The notes under the pieces are model-generated. The model was not told where the DNA came from, did no database searches, and worked only from the letters and a program-made list of their open reading frames with translations. Below are positions 52,207-60,725 of a stretch of 64,000 bases of DNA, one piece after another. Source of the stretch: Tissierellaceae bacterium (lineage in GTDB: Bacteria > Bacillota > Clostridia > Tissierellales > Tissierellaceae). Position numbers and translations under genes: made by a program. Where the stretch lies: positions 75,202-139,201 of the forward strand of contig JALNZV010000003.1 in NCBI GenBank assembly GCA_023229175.1, given 5' to 3'. How positions within the stretch are numbered: position 1 is the first letter of the stretch; every line of letters begins with the position of its first letter.

Positions 52207-53982
52207 TTATTTCACCTCTTTCCCAAAGAAATCTATAGCATCAAATGGACATACCTGCATACATACTTGACATCCATTACATTCATTGATATCGATGCTC
52301 ACCACGTTGTCTTTCATAGATATGGCTGGACAACCTATCCTTAGACATGTCTTACACTGCGTACATTTGTCTTGGTCTATCTGACAATATAGGCCTTCTC
52401 TTTCTTTTTGCACTTCTTTTATTAGTGCACAAGGCTGCTTTGTAATGATGACGAATGGTTCTGTAGCATCCATGGCGTCTTTTACTGCACTGATGTTTTC
52501 GTCCATTATATATGGGTCTATTACCCTGATATTGCTTTCCTTCACACCTATGGCCTTTACTAGTCCTACTATATCTACCTCAGGTGCCTCTATGCCCTTG
52601 ATGTCTTTTCCTGTACCTGGGTTGTCTTGGTGCCCTGTCATGGCGGTAATCCTATTGTCTAGTATGACTATGACCATATTGCTCCTATTGTACACAGCAT
52701 TTACTAGGCCTGTCATACCAGAGTGGAAGAATGTAGAATCCCCTACAAATCCAAATACCTTTTTATTTCTGTCAGCCATTTGGTTTACCTTGTCAAAGCC
52801 TATCCCAGCCGTGATACCTGCTCCCATACATATGACTGTATCGCCCATTCCAAGAGGTGCCATTGCCCCTAAAGAATAACATCCTATGTCAGATGTGACG
52901 ACTATCTTGTTTTTATACCTTGTGAGTGCATAAAAAATTCCCCTATGAGGGCAACCTGCACAAAGTGCTGGTGGCCTTGAGGCTATTTCTAACTCTAATT
53001 CAAATGGGTTTTCTATTTTCTCTCCTGATATTGCGGACCTTATAATTTGAGGATTAAGCTCTCCGCATACTGGAAATATTTCCTTGCCTATACACTCAAT
53101 TCCCATTGCCTTAATAAATTGTTCCATATAGGGTTCGTTTTCTTCTATAACGTATAACTTGTCCACGCCTTCGGCAAATTCTTTGATTAACTTATCTGGC
53201 AGCGGCCAGCTAAAACCTATCTTTAAGTACGATGCAGTATCTCCAAATACTTCCTTTGAATGCAAATAGCTTGCACCATTGGTTATGACTCCGATTTTTT
53301 TGTCATTCCATTCAATTCTGTTTAAAGGCCCATTATTGGAATAGTCCCTTAATCTTGGTATCCTTTCAGTTTCCATCTCTACGTGTTTCACCCTAGAATG
53401 GGCAGGTACCATAATATATTTTTTAATATCCTTTACGTATTCCTTTATTCCTACTTCTTCCCTAGTGCCTATTTCTACTGGGCCCTTGCTATGGCAAACC
53501 CTTGTAGTTACCCTAAATAGTACTGGGGTATCATACATTTCAGATATTTTAAAAGCTTCCTTTATAAAATCCTTGCTTTCTTGGCTATCTGATGGCTCCA
53601 CCATGGCTACCTTTGCATGGGGTGCAACTAATCTATTGTCTTGTTCGTTTTGAGAACTGTGCATTCCTGGCTCATCGGCAGTAATAATTACTAGTCCTCC
53701 ATTTACCCCTTCATAGGCTATGGTATATAAAGGGTCTGCTGCTACATTTAGCCCTACGTGCTTCATGGCAACTAAGGACCTAGCACCTGCTATTGACGAG
53801 CCTGCAGCCACTTCTAAGGCCACCTTCTCGTTTACTGACCACTCCGAGTATATTTCGTCGTATTTTGAAATGTTTTCTAGTATTTCCGTACTTGGGGTCC
53901 CTGGATATGCTGCAGCTACCAGCACCCCCGCTTCAAAGGCACCTCTGGCTATGGCCTCATTGCCTGTTAAAAGCTTTTTCAT
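52207..53982 (-). CDS. iorA: indolepyruvate:ferredoxin oxidoreductase alpha subunit
   Basis: 591 residues. Pyrimidine-binding part (LLTGNEAIARGAFEAGVLVA, AAYPGTPSTEI), TPP-binding part with CAGCPHRGIFY, GDSTFFHSGMTGL and the VGDS-type Mg site, and a C-terminal pair of 4Fe-4S motifs: CTQCKTCLRIGCP and CNGCQVCMQVCP. The first motif has the spacing CxxCxxCxxxxC known for IOR rather than CxxxCP, as in the family. Marks amino-acid fermentation. ATG behind AGGAGGG. Confidence 0.95.
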   Translation of the reverse strand: MKKLLTGNEAIARGAFEAGVLVAAAYPGTPSTEILENISKYDEIYSEWSVNEKVALEVAAGSSIAGARSLVAMKHVGLNVAADPLYTIAYEGVNGGLVIITADEPGMHSSQNEQDNRLVAPHAKVAMVEPSDSQESKDFIKEAFKISEMYDTPVLFRVTTRVCHSKGPVEIGTREEVGIKEYVKDIKKYIMVPAHSRVKHVEMETERIPRLRDYSNNGPLNRIEWNDKKIGVITNGASYLHSKEVFGDTASYLKIGFSWPLPDKLIKEFAEGVDKLYVIEENEPYMEQFIKAMGIECIGKEIFPVCGELNPQIIRSAISGEKIENPFELELEIASRPPALCAGCPHRGIFYALTRYKNKIVVTSDIGCYSLGAMAPLGMGDTVICMGAGITAGIGFDKVNQMADRNKKVFGFVGDSTFFHSGMTGLVNAVYNRSNMVIVILDNRITAMTGHQDNPGTGKDIKGIEAPEVDIVGLVKAIGVKESNIRVIDPYIMDENISAVKDAMDATEPFVIITKQPCALIKEVQKEREGLYCQIDQDKCTQCKTCLRIGCPAISMKDNVVSIDINECNGCQVCMQVCPFDAIDFFGKEVK

Positions 53983-54131
53983 AAAATCCCTCCTACTTTA
54001 AATTAGATCTAATACTTGTTGAGTTAAATATTTCTTCTAACCTATATTTTATCATAAAATTCACGATTATGTAATTATATTTGTATATGAATAATTTTTC
54101 ATATATTGGCAAGCACTACCATAGTAATCCT

Positions 54132-54297
54132 CTATGGATTTACTTTGTGTACACCTTCGGGTAAATTTATATTCTCACCTGTTGTTGCATCTACAATAAA
54201 TTGTTCTAAAATATCTTTTGAGTCATAGGCATACTTGGTGAATTTAATCTCTTTCTGATTTTCGTTATAACTCAACTGATAAATCCAACCTCTCGCT
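54132..54297 (-). pseudogene. C-terminal gene fragment of unknown family
   Basis: In the 53983-54385 gap, the minus strand is open for 54 codons to a TAG at 54134-54132: ARGWIYQLSYNENQKEIKFT, then YDSKDILEQFIVDATTGENI and ending VHKVNP. A TAA lies just upstream and no start or ribosome site exists. It looks like the end of a degraded protein gene. The rest of the gap shows nothing else. Confidence 0.4.
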
Positions 54298-54385
54298 TAG
54301 CCACAGCGGAATTGTCACCAATATATTTTGTGCGGTAATGGGAACGAAGGATAGCACAAACGTCTATTTATAAGTAAACACAATA

Positions 54386-55528
54386 TTAAGTACCTTCTCT
54401 TAAGATATCCAAATACTCCACATATGAATAGATCCTGTTTCTTTTTTCACCTGCTGATTGGACCAGAATACCTGCCTCTTCCAATCTATTTATGGCATCT
54501 GAAGTTGTGTTAAAGACAAGATCTAAGGCCTTAGCTGTTTTGGAGATTTCTATAATAGGATTTGCCTCAATATAGTTAAGCAAGCGTAAAGTATTTTTGG
54601 CTGCTCTTCCCATGCCATTTATAATAGCCGAATTTTTATTATGAAGTGCCGTTAATCGGTCGATGGTGGCAATTGCATCTTCAGCAGATTCTAATACAGC
54701 TTGCAAAAAGAATTTAATCCATTGTTCATAGTTGCCTTTATTCCTCACTTCCGAAAGCCTGTCATAATATTCGATACGATTCCTTTTAAGAAAATAAGAA
54801 ATGTAAAGTACTGGGCTTTTGAGTAAACCCTTTTCTATTAAAAACAAGGTAATTAGTAGACGGCCTAGACGGCCATTGCCATCAAGAAAAGGATGAATCG
54901 TCTCGAATTGATAGTGAATAAGCCCAGACTGGATAAGTAGGTCCAAATCGTCATCTGAGTTTATGTACTTTTCTAAGTCTGTCATGGACTGAACCATATC
55001 TTCCACATTAGGAGGAATATACCTGGCTGTTTTTAAAGTGCTACCTTGTCCGCCAATCCAATTTTGAGACCGCCTAAACTCTCCGGGGGTTTTTTCCTGG
55101 CCACGAACTCCATCCATTAGCACAGCATGAATCTCCCTGATTAAACGATTACAAATAGGCAGTTCCTTCAACCTTTTGATAGCAAAATCTGTTGCCTTAA
55201 TATGGTTGATTACATCCACAAGATCCCTATTAGTGTTTTCTTCTATCAAGGGATCAAAGATATCCTCTAAGGTGGCCTGAGTGCCTTCAATCTGGGATGA
55301 CAGCAGGGCTTCTTTCCGGACATACATAGACACAAAGAGGTTGATATTTGGAATCCTTGAGGAAACAGCATCCAGTACAGCTAGCTGTTTATTTGCAGCA
55401 ACAAGTAACCTGACAGCTTCGGCATCCAAGTCTAAAGCTGGATTTGGCGGTAAAGGTGTAGGCAAAAAAGATTGATAGGCTGATTCTCCAGAAAAATTCC
55501 TTATTTTTTTCCCTGCTCTCTTATCCAT
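54386..55528 (-). CDS. Fic-domain protein (class II)
   Basis: 380 residues. N-terminal region has the inhibitory-helix motif SSQIEGTQ (S-x-x-x-E-G) expected for class II Fic proteins; the active loop HPFLDGNGRLGRLL is complete, including the catalytic histidine. A C-terminal winged helix follows (about 300-375, ISKTAKALDL, TSDAINRLEEAGIL). These enzymes AMPylate target proteins, and the glutamate holds them inactive. ATG at 55528 has GGAG 9 nt upstream. Standing alone near a tRNA gene suggests acquisition. Confidence 0.9.
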   Translation of the reverse strand: MDKRAGKKIRNFSGESAYQSFLPTPLPPNPALDLDAEAVRLLVAANKQLAVLDAVSSRIPNINLFVSMYVRKEALLSSQIEGTQATLEDIFDPLIEENTNRDLVDVINHIKATDFAIKRLKELPICNRLIREIHAVLMDGVRGQEKTPGEFRRSQNWIGGQGSTLKTARYIPPNVEDMVQSMTDLEKYINSDDDLDLLIQSGLIHYQFETIHPFLDGNGRLGRLLITLFLIEKGLLKSPVLYISYFLKRNRIEYYDRLSEVRNKGNYEQWIKFFLQAVLESAEDAIATIDRLTALHNKNSAIINGMGRAAKNTLRLLNYIEANPIIEISKTAKALDLVFNTTSDAINRLEEAGILVQSAGEKRNRIYSYVEYLDILREGT

Positions 55529-55809
55529 ATGATCACACTCCAATCTGAAGATATATATTTATTATATCCATGATTATTTCATTTAGTCAATATAAATTGA
55601 AATAACCCTTAAAGAACATTTCCTTTATTTCATTTTATTCTTCTATTCTTATACTTTTTTCTATATTACTTGATAGGTTGCATTAAACTACCGATAAAAC
55701 ACAGAAACTGCCGGCATTCTGGTTCCAGCTGCAGGAGAAGAAGCTAATGCACCTACACCCCCATAAAAGAAAAAACGACTTTCCTTGGCAAGGGAAAATC
55801 GTTAGATTC

Positions 55810-55897
55810 TGGCGGAGAGGGGGAGATTCGAACTCCCGGCACCTTGCGGTGCAGTAGTTTTCGAGACTACCACCTTCAACCTCTCGGACACCTCTCC
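55810..55897 (-). tRNA. tRNA-Ser (CGA anticodon)
   Basis: 88 nt with encoded CCA. Acceptor GGAGAGG pairs with CCTCTCC; the anticodon stem-loop GTAGT-CTCGAAA-ACTAC gives CGA; a long variable arm and GAGTTCGAATCTC T-arm mark class II tRNA-Ser. The 55529-55809 space upstream of Fic holds no gene I can support. Confidence 0.94.
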
Positions 55898-55975
55898 AGA
55901 GCTTACTAAAGTATTATAACATAAAAAAGAGAAGATGGTAATATTTCTTCTCTTTTTTATCATATTTCTATAACT

Positions 55976-57181
55976 TTACAATTTTAATTCTCCCATTCCT
56001 TCATACAATACATCTTCGTCTACTTCAACTTTTTCCTCCTGTTTCTTGCTAATTCTGACTTTGCCGTTGTTTATGGTTATTTTGCTTTCGACCATAGCCA
56101 GTTTATCCTGCGGCGCCTCCACTACTCCATAGTTTACAATTTCCACTACGCTTTCTGTAAATTTATCCATATCTAAGTTTTCATCTATGATTAATTTTCC
56201 CATATTTCTAATGGATACCTGCCCTTCTGCTATTTCTCTTAGGGTCATCTTTCCCATATTTTGTATCAATCTTCCCTCTTGAATCTTCACTTCTACATCT
56301 TCGCCAATATGGTATTTTATCATATGGTATGTCTTTTTATTACAAGTTATTTCATTACACATTAGAAGATTAACATGACTTCCAAAATCCGTATCGTCTT
56401 CCAGGTCAATACTTACATTGCCATCTATATACAATAGTACATTCTCATATCTGCTTAAAAAACTGCTATCTATTTTTACGTCACCATCAACATATTTTAC
56501 ATCTACTCCCCTATTTGGCAGCACTACATTATTTATTGAATAGTAATTGTCTATATATTGTGCGATTTTGTCCTCATATTTTTCCAAAATCACTAATTTG
56601 TCCAATACCTCCATATCAGATACCCTTTCTTCAAACAATTGGGCGTCAAAGTCCTCCAAAATAAGGAGTTTCTCAAAGGATAACTTTGACTCTCTTTTTA
56701 TGGTCTTTAAAAATCTATTATTTAACTGAATTTTGCCTCTGATTAAATTGTAATCGCTGGAATATGGAGTAATGGCACCATTTATTGTCCCCTTAGATTG
56801 GATTGAGCCCAATAGCTTTTTTGGGCAAATAAGCACGCCATTTAATAGAATAGAAAATAACTTTTCATTTAAAAGACTTACTTTCACGTCCTTGTTAAAT
56901 ATTAACTCGCCATTTACTATAAATGCCACTTGTCCCTCTATGCCTTCCAGGTATTCCCTATCTACGTTTAATTCCCCATTTTGCATTGCCAAGCTAACTC
57001 TTTTATCAGATGGCAGTTTCAATGTAACCCCTATATTTGCCCTCTTGACATCCCTTAGTAGGTCTTGAGATTTATCGCTTTCTATTAATATACCTATGCC
57101 CTCAATAGATGATATCTTTTTGGCAATTTCCTCCCCTATTTCCCTGACATCTAATACGCCTATATTTCTTATCTTTGCCAT
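55976..57181 (-). CDS. unknown 401-residue protein paired with an ECF sigma factor
   Basis: Not recognised. No signal peptide or membrane segment. The sequence is rich in short alternating strands with regular N-G and N-M-G turns (SIRNMGKLIIDENLDM, NGKVRIS, NMGKMTLREI), suggesting a right-handed beta-solenoid like that of polymer-forming (bactofilin-type) proteins, preceded by a mixed N-terminal region (1-90). It starts 12 nt after the sigma-factor gene behind AGGAGG, where an anti-sigma factor would be expected, yet it has no membrane anchor. Confidence 0.6.
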   Translation of the reverse strand: MAKIRNIGVLDVREIGEEIAKKISSIEGIGILIESDKSQDLLRDVKRANIGVTLKLPSDKRVSLAMQNGELNVDREYLEGIEGQVAFIVNGELIFNKDVKVSLLNEKLFSILLNGVLICPKKLLGSIQSKGTINGAITPYSSDYNLIRGKIQLNNRFLKTIKRESKLSFEKLLILEDFDAQLFEERVSDMEVLDKLVILEKYEDKIAQYIDNYYSINNVVLPNRGVDVKYVDGDVKIDSSFLSRYENVLLYIDGNVSIDLEDDTDFGSHVNLLMCNEITCNKKTYHMIKYHIGEDVEVKIQEGRLIQNMGKMTLREIAEGQVSIRNMGKLIIDENLDMDKFTESVVEIVNYGVVEAPQDKLAMVESKITINNGKVRISKKQEEKVEVDEDVLYEGMGELKL

Positions 57182-57193
57182 TTTGCAAACCTC

Positions 57194-57649
57194 CTATAAA
57201 TAATCTTTTAATATCTTTAAAGCACTACTAAGCTGTGATCTTACCGTAGATGGAGATAAATTTAATTTATTCCCTATTTCTGTGCTGTTTAAATTCATTT
57301 CATACCTTAAAACAACCACATCTTTTAGTTTTTTAGGCAGTTTTTCAAGCAAATCCTGTACTACTATCTTTTCTTCAAAGTTGTTAGCCCCTGTAAACAT
57401 ATCTACTTCCCATTTATAGTCTAATCTATTTTGCTTTCTAAAGTTATCTATATTCTTATTTTTAATGGCAGTGAAAAACCAGCCTTTAATCTGATATTCA
57501 TTCATGTATTCAAATATTTCCTCCCTTTCCAATGCAGATACATATGCATCTTGGACTAGGTCAAAGGCATCATTGTAATCTCTCACTATGCTCTTTGCAA
57601 AGGTTAAAAAGTCTTTATGGTATTTTTCATAAACTGAGTATATATTCAT
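57194..57649 (-). CDS. ECF-type sigma factor
   Basis: 151 residues: sigma region 2 (YHKDFLTFAKSIVRDYNDAF, DLVQDAYVSALE, IKGWFFTAIKNKNIDNFRK) and region 4 (LPKKLKDVVVLRYEMNLNST, EIGNKLNLSPSTVRSQLSSA), no region 3. ATG behind GGGGAAG. An upstream 13-bp palindrome may control it. No classic membrane anti-sigma gene follows. Confidence 0.88.
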   Translation of the reverse strand: MNIYSVYEKYHKDFLTFAKSIVRDYNDAFDLVQDAYVSALEREEIFEYMNEYQIKGWFFTAIKNKNIDNFRKQNRLDYKWEVDMFTGANNFEEKIVVQDLLEKLPKKLKDVVVLRYEMNLNSTEIGNKLNLSPSTVRSQLSSALKILKDYL

Positions 57650-57690
57650 ATTTCTTCCCCTGTAATTTCTTTTGGAAAGGCCTAACTACT

Positions 57691-57726
57691 TATAGTTTAC
57701 TATCCTTTTGTGAATAGTAAACTATA
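57691..57726. promoter_or_regulatory. perfect 13-bp inverted repeat upstream of the sigma-factor gene
   Basis: TATAGTTTACTAT (57691-57703) and ATAGTAAACTATA (57714-57726) separated by 10 nt, 42-77 nt before the sigma start. Spacing suits an operator; T4 on the plus side makes a terminator possible but no plus-strand gene needs one. The rest of the 57650-57926 gap shows nothing else. Confidence 0.5.
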
Positions 57727-57926
57727 TTTTATCAGGACCCACAATAGATTATTTCTTTTCCCTCTTATAACATCATTATTTCGTACCTTTTCCTTGTCGT
57801 ATAACCATAGGCTATCCCCAAATAGTATAGGATTTTGATAATGTAACATTTTTACCCCGCCTTTTTATTTGATTTTTTCCTTTCACAAATAAGACGGATT
57901 AGATGGGCAAAGTGTCCAAAAAAAAT

Positions 57927-57955
57927 AAAAACTCTTAGAAAACCTAAAAGTTTTA
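57927..57955 (-). terminator. terminator of tadA
   Basis: On the minus strand AAAACTTTTAG pairs with CTAAGAGTTTTT (one G-U), followed by ATTTTTTTT. Confidence 0.75.
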
Positions 57956-58405
57956 TTTTTCCTCTCTCAATTCTTTAAAAAATCTAGATAGTATTTGACT
58001 GCACTCCTCTTCCAATACTCCAAATTCCACCTTCACCCTATGGTTAAATTGGGGGTGATTTGTAAGGTCCTCTACTGTACCTGCACAGCCTCTTTTATGG
58101 TCTTTAGCTCCTATTACCAGCCTATCCAGTCTGCTGTTTACTATGGCCCCTGCACACATGGCACAAGGCTCTAGGGTCACATACATGGTACAATCCATTA
58201 GCCTCCAGGCATCTAAATATTTACTGGCTTCCTTAATTGCCATAATCTCTGCATGGGCTGTGGGGTCCCTTAGGGATTCCCTTTGATTATATCCCCTAGC
58301 TATGATTTGTCCACGATATACAATTATAGCACCTACTGGTACTTCGTAGGTGCTATACGCCTTCTCTGCTTCTTTTAATGCTTCCCTCATGTAAAACTCA
58401 TCCAT
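57953..58405 (-). CDS. tadA: tRNA-adenosine deaminase
   Basis: 150 residues: zinc site HAEIMAIKEA and TLEPCAMCAGAIVNSRLDRL, the cytidine-deaminase-like signature with catalytic glutamate; EVPVGAIIV at the N-terminus. Converts A34 to inosine in tRNA-Arg(ACG). ATG at 58405 behind GGTGAT; it lies 14 nt after tRNA-Arg and may be co-transcribed with it. Confidence 0.94.
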   Translation of the reverse strand: MDEFYMREALKEAEKAYSTYEVPVGAIIVYRGQIIARGYNQRESLRDPTAHAEIMAIKEASKYLDAWRLMDCTMYVTLEPCAMCAGAIVNSRLDRLVIGAKDHKRGCAGTVEDLTNHPQFNHRVKVEFGVLEEECSQILSRFFKELREEK

Positions 58406-58419
58406 TTATATCACCTTAA

Positions 58420-58493
58420 CGTTCCCGACACGAATCGAACGTGCGGCCTTTCGCTTAGGAGGCGAACGCTCTATCCTACTGAGCTACGGGAAC
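58420..58493 (-). tRNA. tRNA-Arg (CCT anticodon)
   Basis: 74 nt, CCA not encoded. Acceptor GTTCCCG pairs with CGGGAAC; D-arm AGCTCAGTAGGATAGAGC; anticodon stem-loop TTCGC-CTCCTAA-GCGAA gives CCT (reads AGG); T-arm ACGTTCGATTCGT. Confidence 0.95.
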
Positions 58494-58549
58494 ATAGATT
58501 ACCAATCTATTTTATAATATTTTTGTCAATATGTCAAATGAAAATACTG

Positions 58550-59788
58550 CTAAAATTTATGGATAAATAATCCGCTCATTAACTTCGGTTCAAACCATGT
58601 TGATTTGGGGGGCATGACCTTATCTTCATTGCTAACATTCACGATATCTTTTGTACTTGTTGGATATAATAAAAATCCAATTTCCATATCTTCTTCCAAT
58701 CTAGCGGCTATTTCACTTAACATGTCCTCTCCTCCGACGAATTCAATCCTGCTGTCGCTTCTAGGGTCGTCTATTCCAAGTATTGGGGATAGTATGTTGT
58801 TTTGCAATATGGATACGTCAAGGGAAGCGATTTTATCCATTTTATCATAGCTAGTTTTCCTAGGGATAAGCTTATATGTCTTATTTCTAAAGGCCATTAT
58901 TATTTCTCCCCTATTTCCAGGCTCATCTATGGACTCCATTTCGACGATGGAAAACCTTTCATTGACCTTGGATATAAATTCTTCCTTTGTATATCCATTT
59001 AAATCCTTAATCATTCTATTGTAGGGAAGTATCAGCAGCTCATCTGATGAAAAGACTACGGACATAAAGTAGTTAAACTCTTCCTCCCCTGTATAATTTG
59101 GGGACTCTGCCCTTCTCTTTTTCCCTATTTTATATGAAGACTCTGTACGGTGGTGACCATCTGCTATATATAGGCTGTCCATAGATGCAAATATTTCCCC
59201 TATATATTCTATGGTACTTTTTTCATCTACTGCCCATAGCATTTGCCTCACTCCGTCTTCCGATACAAAATCGTATAAGGCATCATTTTCCTTTGTCCAC
59301 TTTTCTATCATAGACTTTAGCTCCTCATTTCCCTTATGAAATAGAAATACGGGCTCTGTATGGGCATCCAAGGTGTCAAAATGATTTATCCTGTCTATTT
59401 CCTTCTCATGTCTTGTAAATTCGTGTTTCTTTATTTTGCCTTCTCCGTAATCGTCGATGGATATTGTAACCACTATGCCATTTTGTGCCCTTCCATTCAT
59501 TACCTGTCTGTAGATGTAGAATACTTCCTTTTCTTCTTCCAGTAAGTAGCCCTTGTCCACAAAGTGGTCGAAGTTTTTTCTAGACCTTTTATATACCTCG
59601 GGTGAATAAGGATCTGTCCCCACAGGCATATCTATCTCTCCCCTGATGATGTGAACAAAGGACAAGGGATTTGAACTTCCCAGGTCAACTGCCTCTTCAA
59701 AATCTACGACATCATAGGGTTTACAGGCTATTTTATCTTCAAGCCCTATTTTAGGCCTATATCCTTTAAATGGTTTAACTTTAATCAT
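58550..59788 (-). CDS. DUF1015 family protein of the serine operon
   Basis: 412 residues with the DUF1015 hallmarks: opening VKPFKGYRPKIGLEDKIACK, VGTDPYSPEVYKRSR, YIADGHHRTESSYKIG (conserved HHR) and MPPKSTWFEPKLMSGLFIH at the C-terminus. The fold is related to ParB/Srx-like proteins, some of which are serine kinases. Its position 10 nt after serA and behind a serine T-box suggests a role in serine metabolism; that is inference. ATG behind AGGAGG. Confidence 0.85.
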   Translation of the reverse strand: MIKVKPFKGYRPKIGLEDKIACKPYDVVDFEEAVDLGSSNPLSFVHIIRGEIDMPVGTDPYSPEVYKRSRKNFDHFVDKGYLLEEEKEVFYIYRQVMNGRAQNGIVVTISIDDYGEGKIKKHEFTRHEKEIDRINHFDTLDAHTEPVFLFHKGNEELKSMIEKWTKENDALYDFVSEDGVRQMLWAVDEKSTIEYIGEIFASMDSLYIADGHHRTESSYKIGKKRRAESPNYTGEEEFNYFMSVVFSSDELLILPYNRMIKDLNGYTKEEFISKVNERFSIVEMESIDEPGNRGEIIMAFRNKTYKLIPRKTSYDKMDKIASLDVSILQNNILSPILGIDDPRSDSRIEFVGGEDMLSEIAARLEEDMEIGFLLYPTSTKDIVNVSNEDKVMPPKSTWFEPKLMSGLFIHKF

Positions 59789-59797
59789 CTTATCCTC

Positions 59798-60712
59798 CTA
59801 TATTGCAATTGTCTTTGTTTTTGTAGCATACTCCATGACTATGCCAATTATTTCCTCTCCTATCCTCTTTTGTGCCTCTACTGTGGCCGCTCCTATATGA
59901 GGGGTACAGGATACTCTTGGATGACTGCAAAGTTCTAGATTTGGTCCAGGTTCTCTCATAAATACATCTAGGCCCGCTCCTGCTACTTTGCCTTGATTTA
60001 AGGATTCTAAGAGTGCGTTTTCATCTATAATCCCGCCCCTTGCCGCATTTATTATAAATACTCCTTCTTTCATCAGCTTCAGTTCTTCTTCTCCTATGAT
60101 AGGTTTATGGGTGGCAGGTATGTGAAGTGATATAAAATCTGCTTTTCCTAGAAGTTCCTCCAAGGGCAGATACTTAAACTTGTTGTCGATTTTAATGAGT
60201 TTGTCGTAAAATACTACGTCCATTCCCAATGCCTCTGCCTTTTCTCCTAAGCTCTTGCCTATTCTCCCAAATCCTATTATTCCAAGGGTTTTTCCGCATA
60301 TCTCCACTCCCGTATAGGCTTTTTTATTCCACTGTCCCTCTCTCATGGTTACATTGGATATATTTATAAATCTTGATATGCCTATCATATGGCCTAGTAC
60401 CAGCTCCGCTACGGAATTTGTACTGGAATTAGGAGTATTTCTCACCATGATGCCCTTGTTTTCTGCATAGCCAACTTCTATATTGTCGAGGCCAACTCCT
60501 GCCCTTATGATTAAGCTTAGTTTTGTGCCTTTTGCGGCCTCAATCAATTCTTTATCTACTGTCGTTGCAGATCTGATTATGAGTATATCATAATTCCCAA
60601 TTATTTTGTTTAGCTCATCTTTTTCGTAGTGGTTTGCATTTACTTCTATATTGTTTCTCTCGAGTTTTTCAATGGCTTCAATATCTAAGCCGTCATTTGC
60701 CAATATTCTCAT
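59798..60712 (-). CDS. serA: D-3-phosphoglycerate dehydrogenase (short form)
   Basis: 304 residues, D-isomer 2-hydroxyacid dehydrogenase fold: RAGVGLDNIE, the NAD loop GIIGFGRIGKSLGEKAE, FIINAARGGIIDENALLESL (catalytic Arg) and PHIGAATVEAQ (catalytic His). It ends after the catalytic domain, lacking the C-terminal ACT/ASB serine-feedback domain, so control probably rests on the T-box. Located between the SerC-like and DUF1015 genes. Confidence 0.92.
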   Translation of the reverse strand: MRILANDGLDIEAIEKLERNNIEVNANHYEKDELNKIIGNYDILIIRSATTVDKELIEAAKGTKLSLIIRAGVGLDNIEVGYAENKGIMVRNTPNSSTNSVAELVLGHMIGISRFINISNVTMREGQWNKKAYTGVEICGKTLGIIGFGRIGKSLGEKAEALGMDVVFYDKLIKIDNKFKYLPLEELLGKADFISLHIPATHKPIIGEEELKLMKEGVFIINAARGGIIDENALLESLNQGKVAGAGLDVFMREPGPNLELCSHPRVSCTPHIGAATVEAQKRIGEEIIGIVMEYATKTKTIAI

Positions 60713-60725
60713 GGTATCCCCTCCA

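Noticed and set aside
57691..57726. Plain terminator reading for the 13-bp inverted repeat
   Set aside because: No plus-strand gene ends here, and the 10-nt spacer and position upstream of the sigma gene fit an operator better; left open as an alternative.
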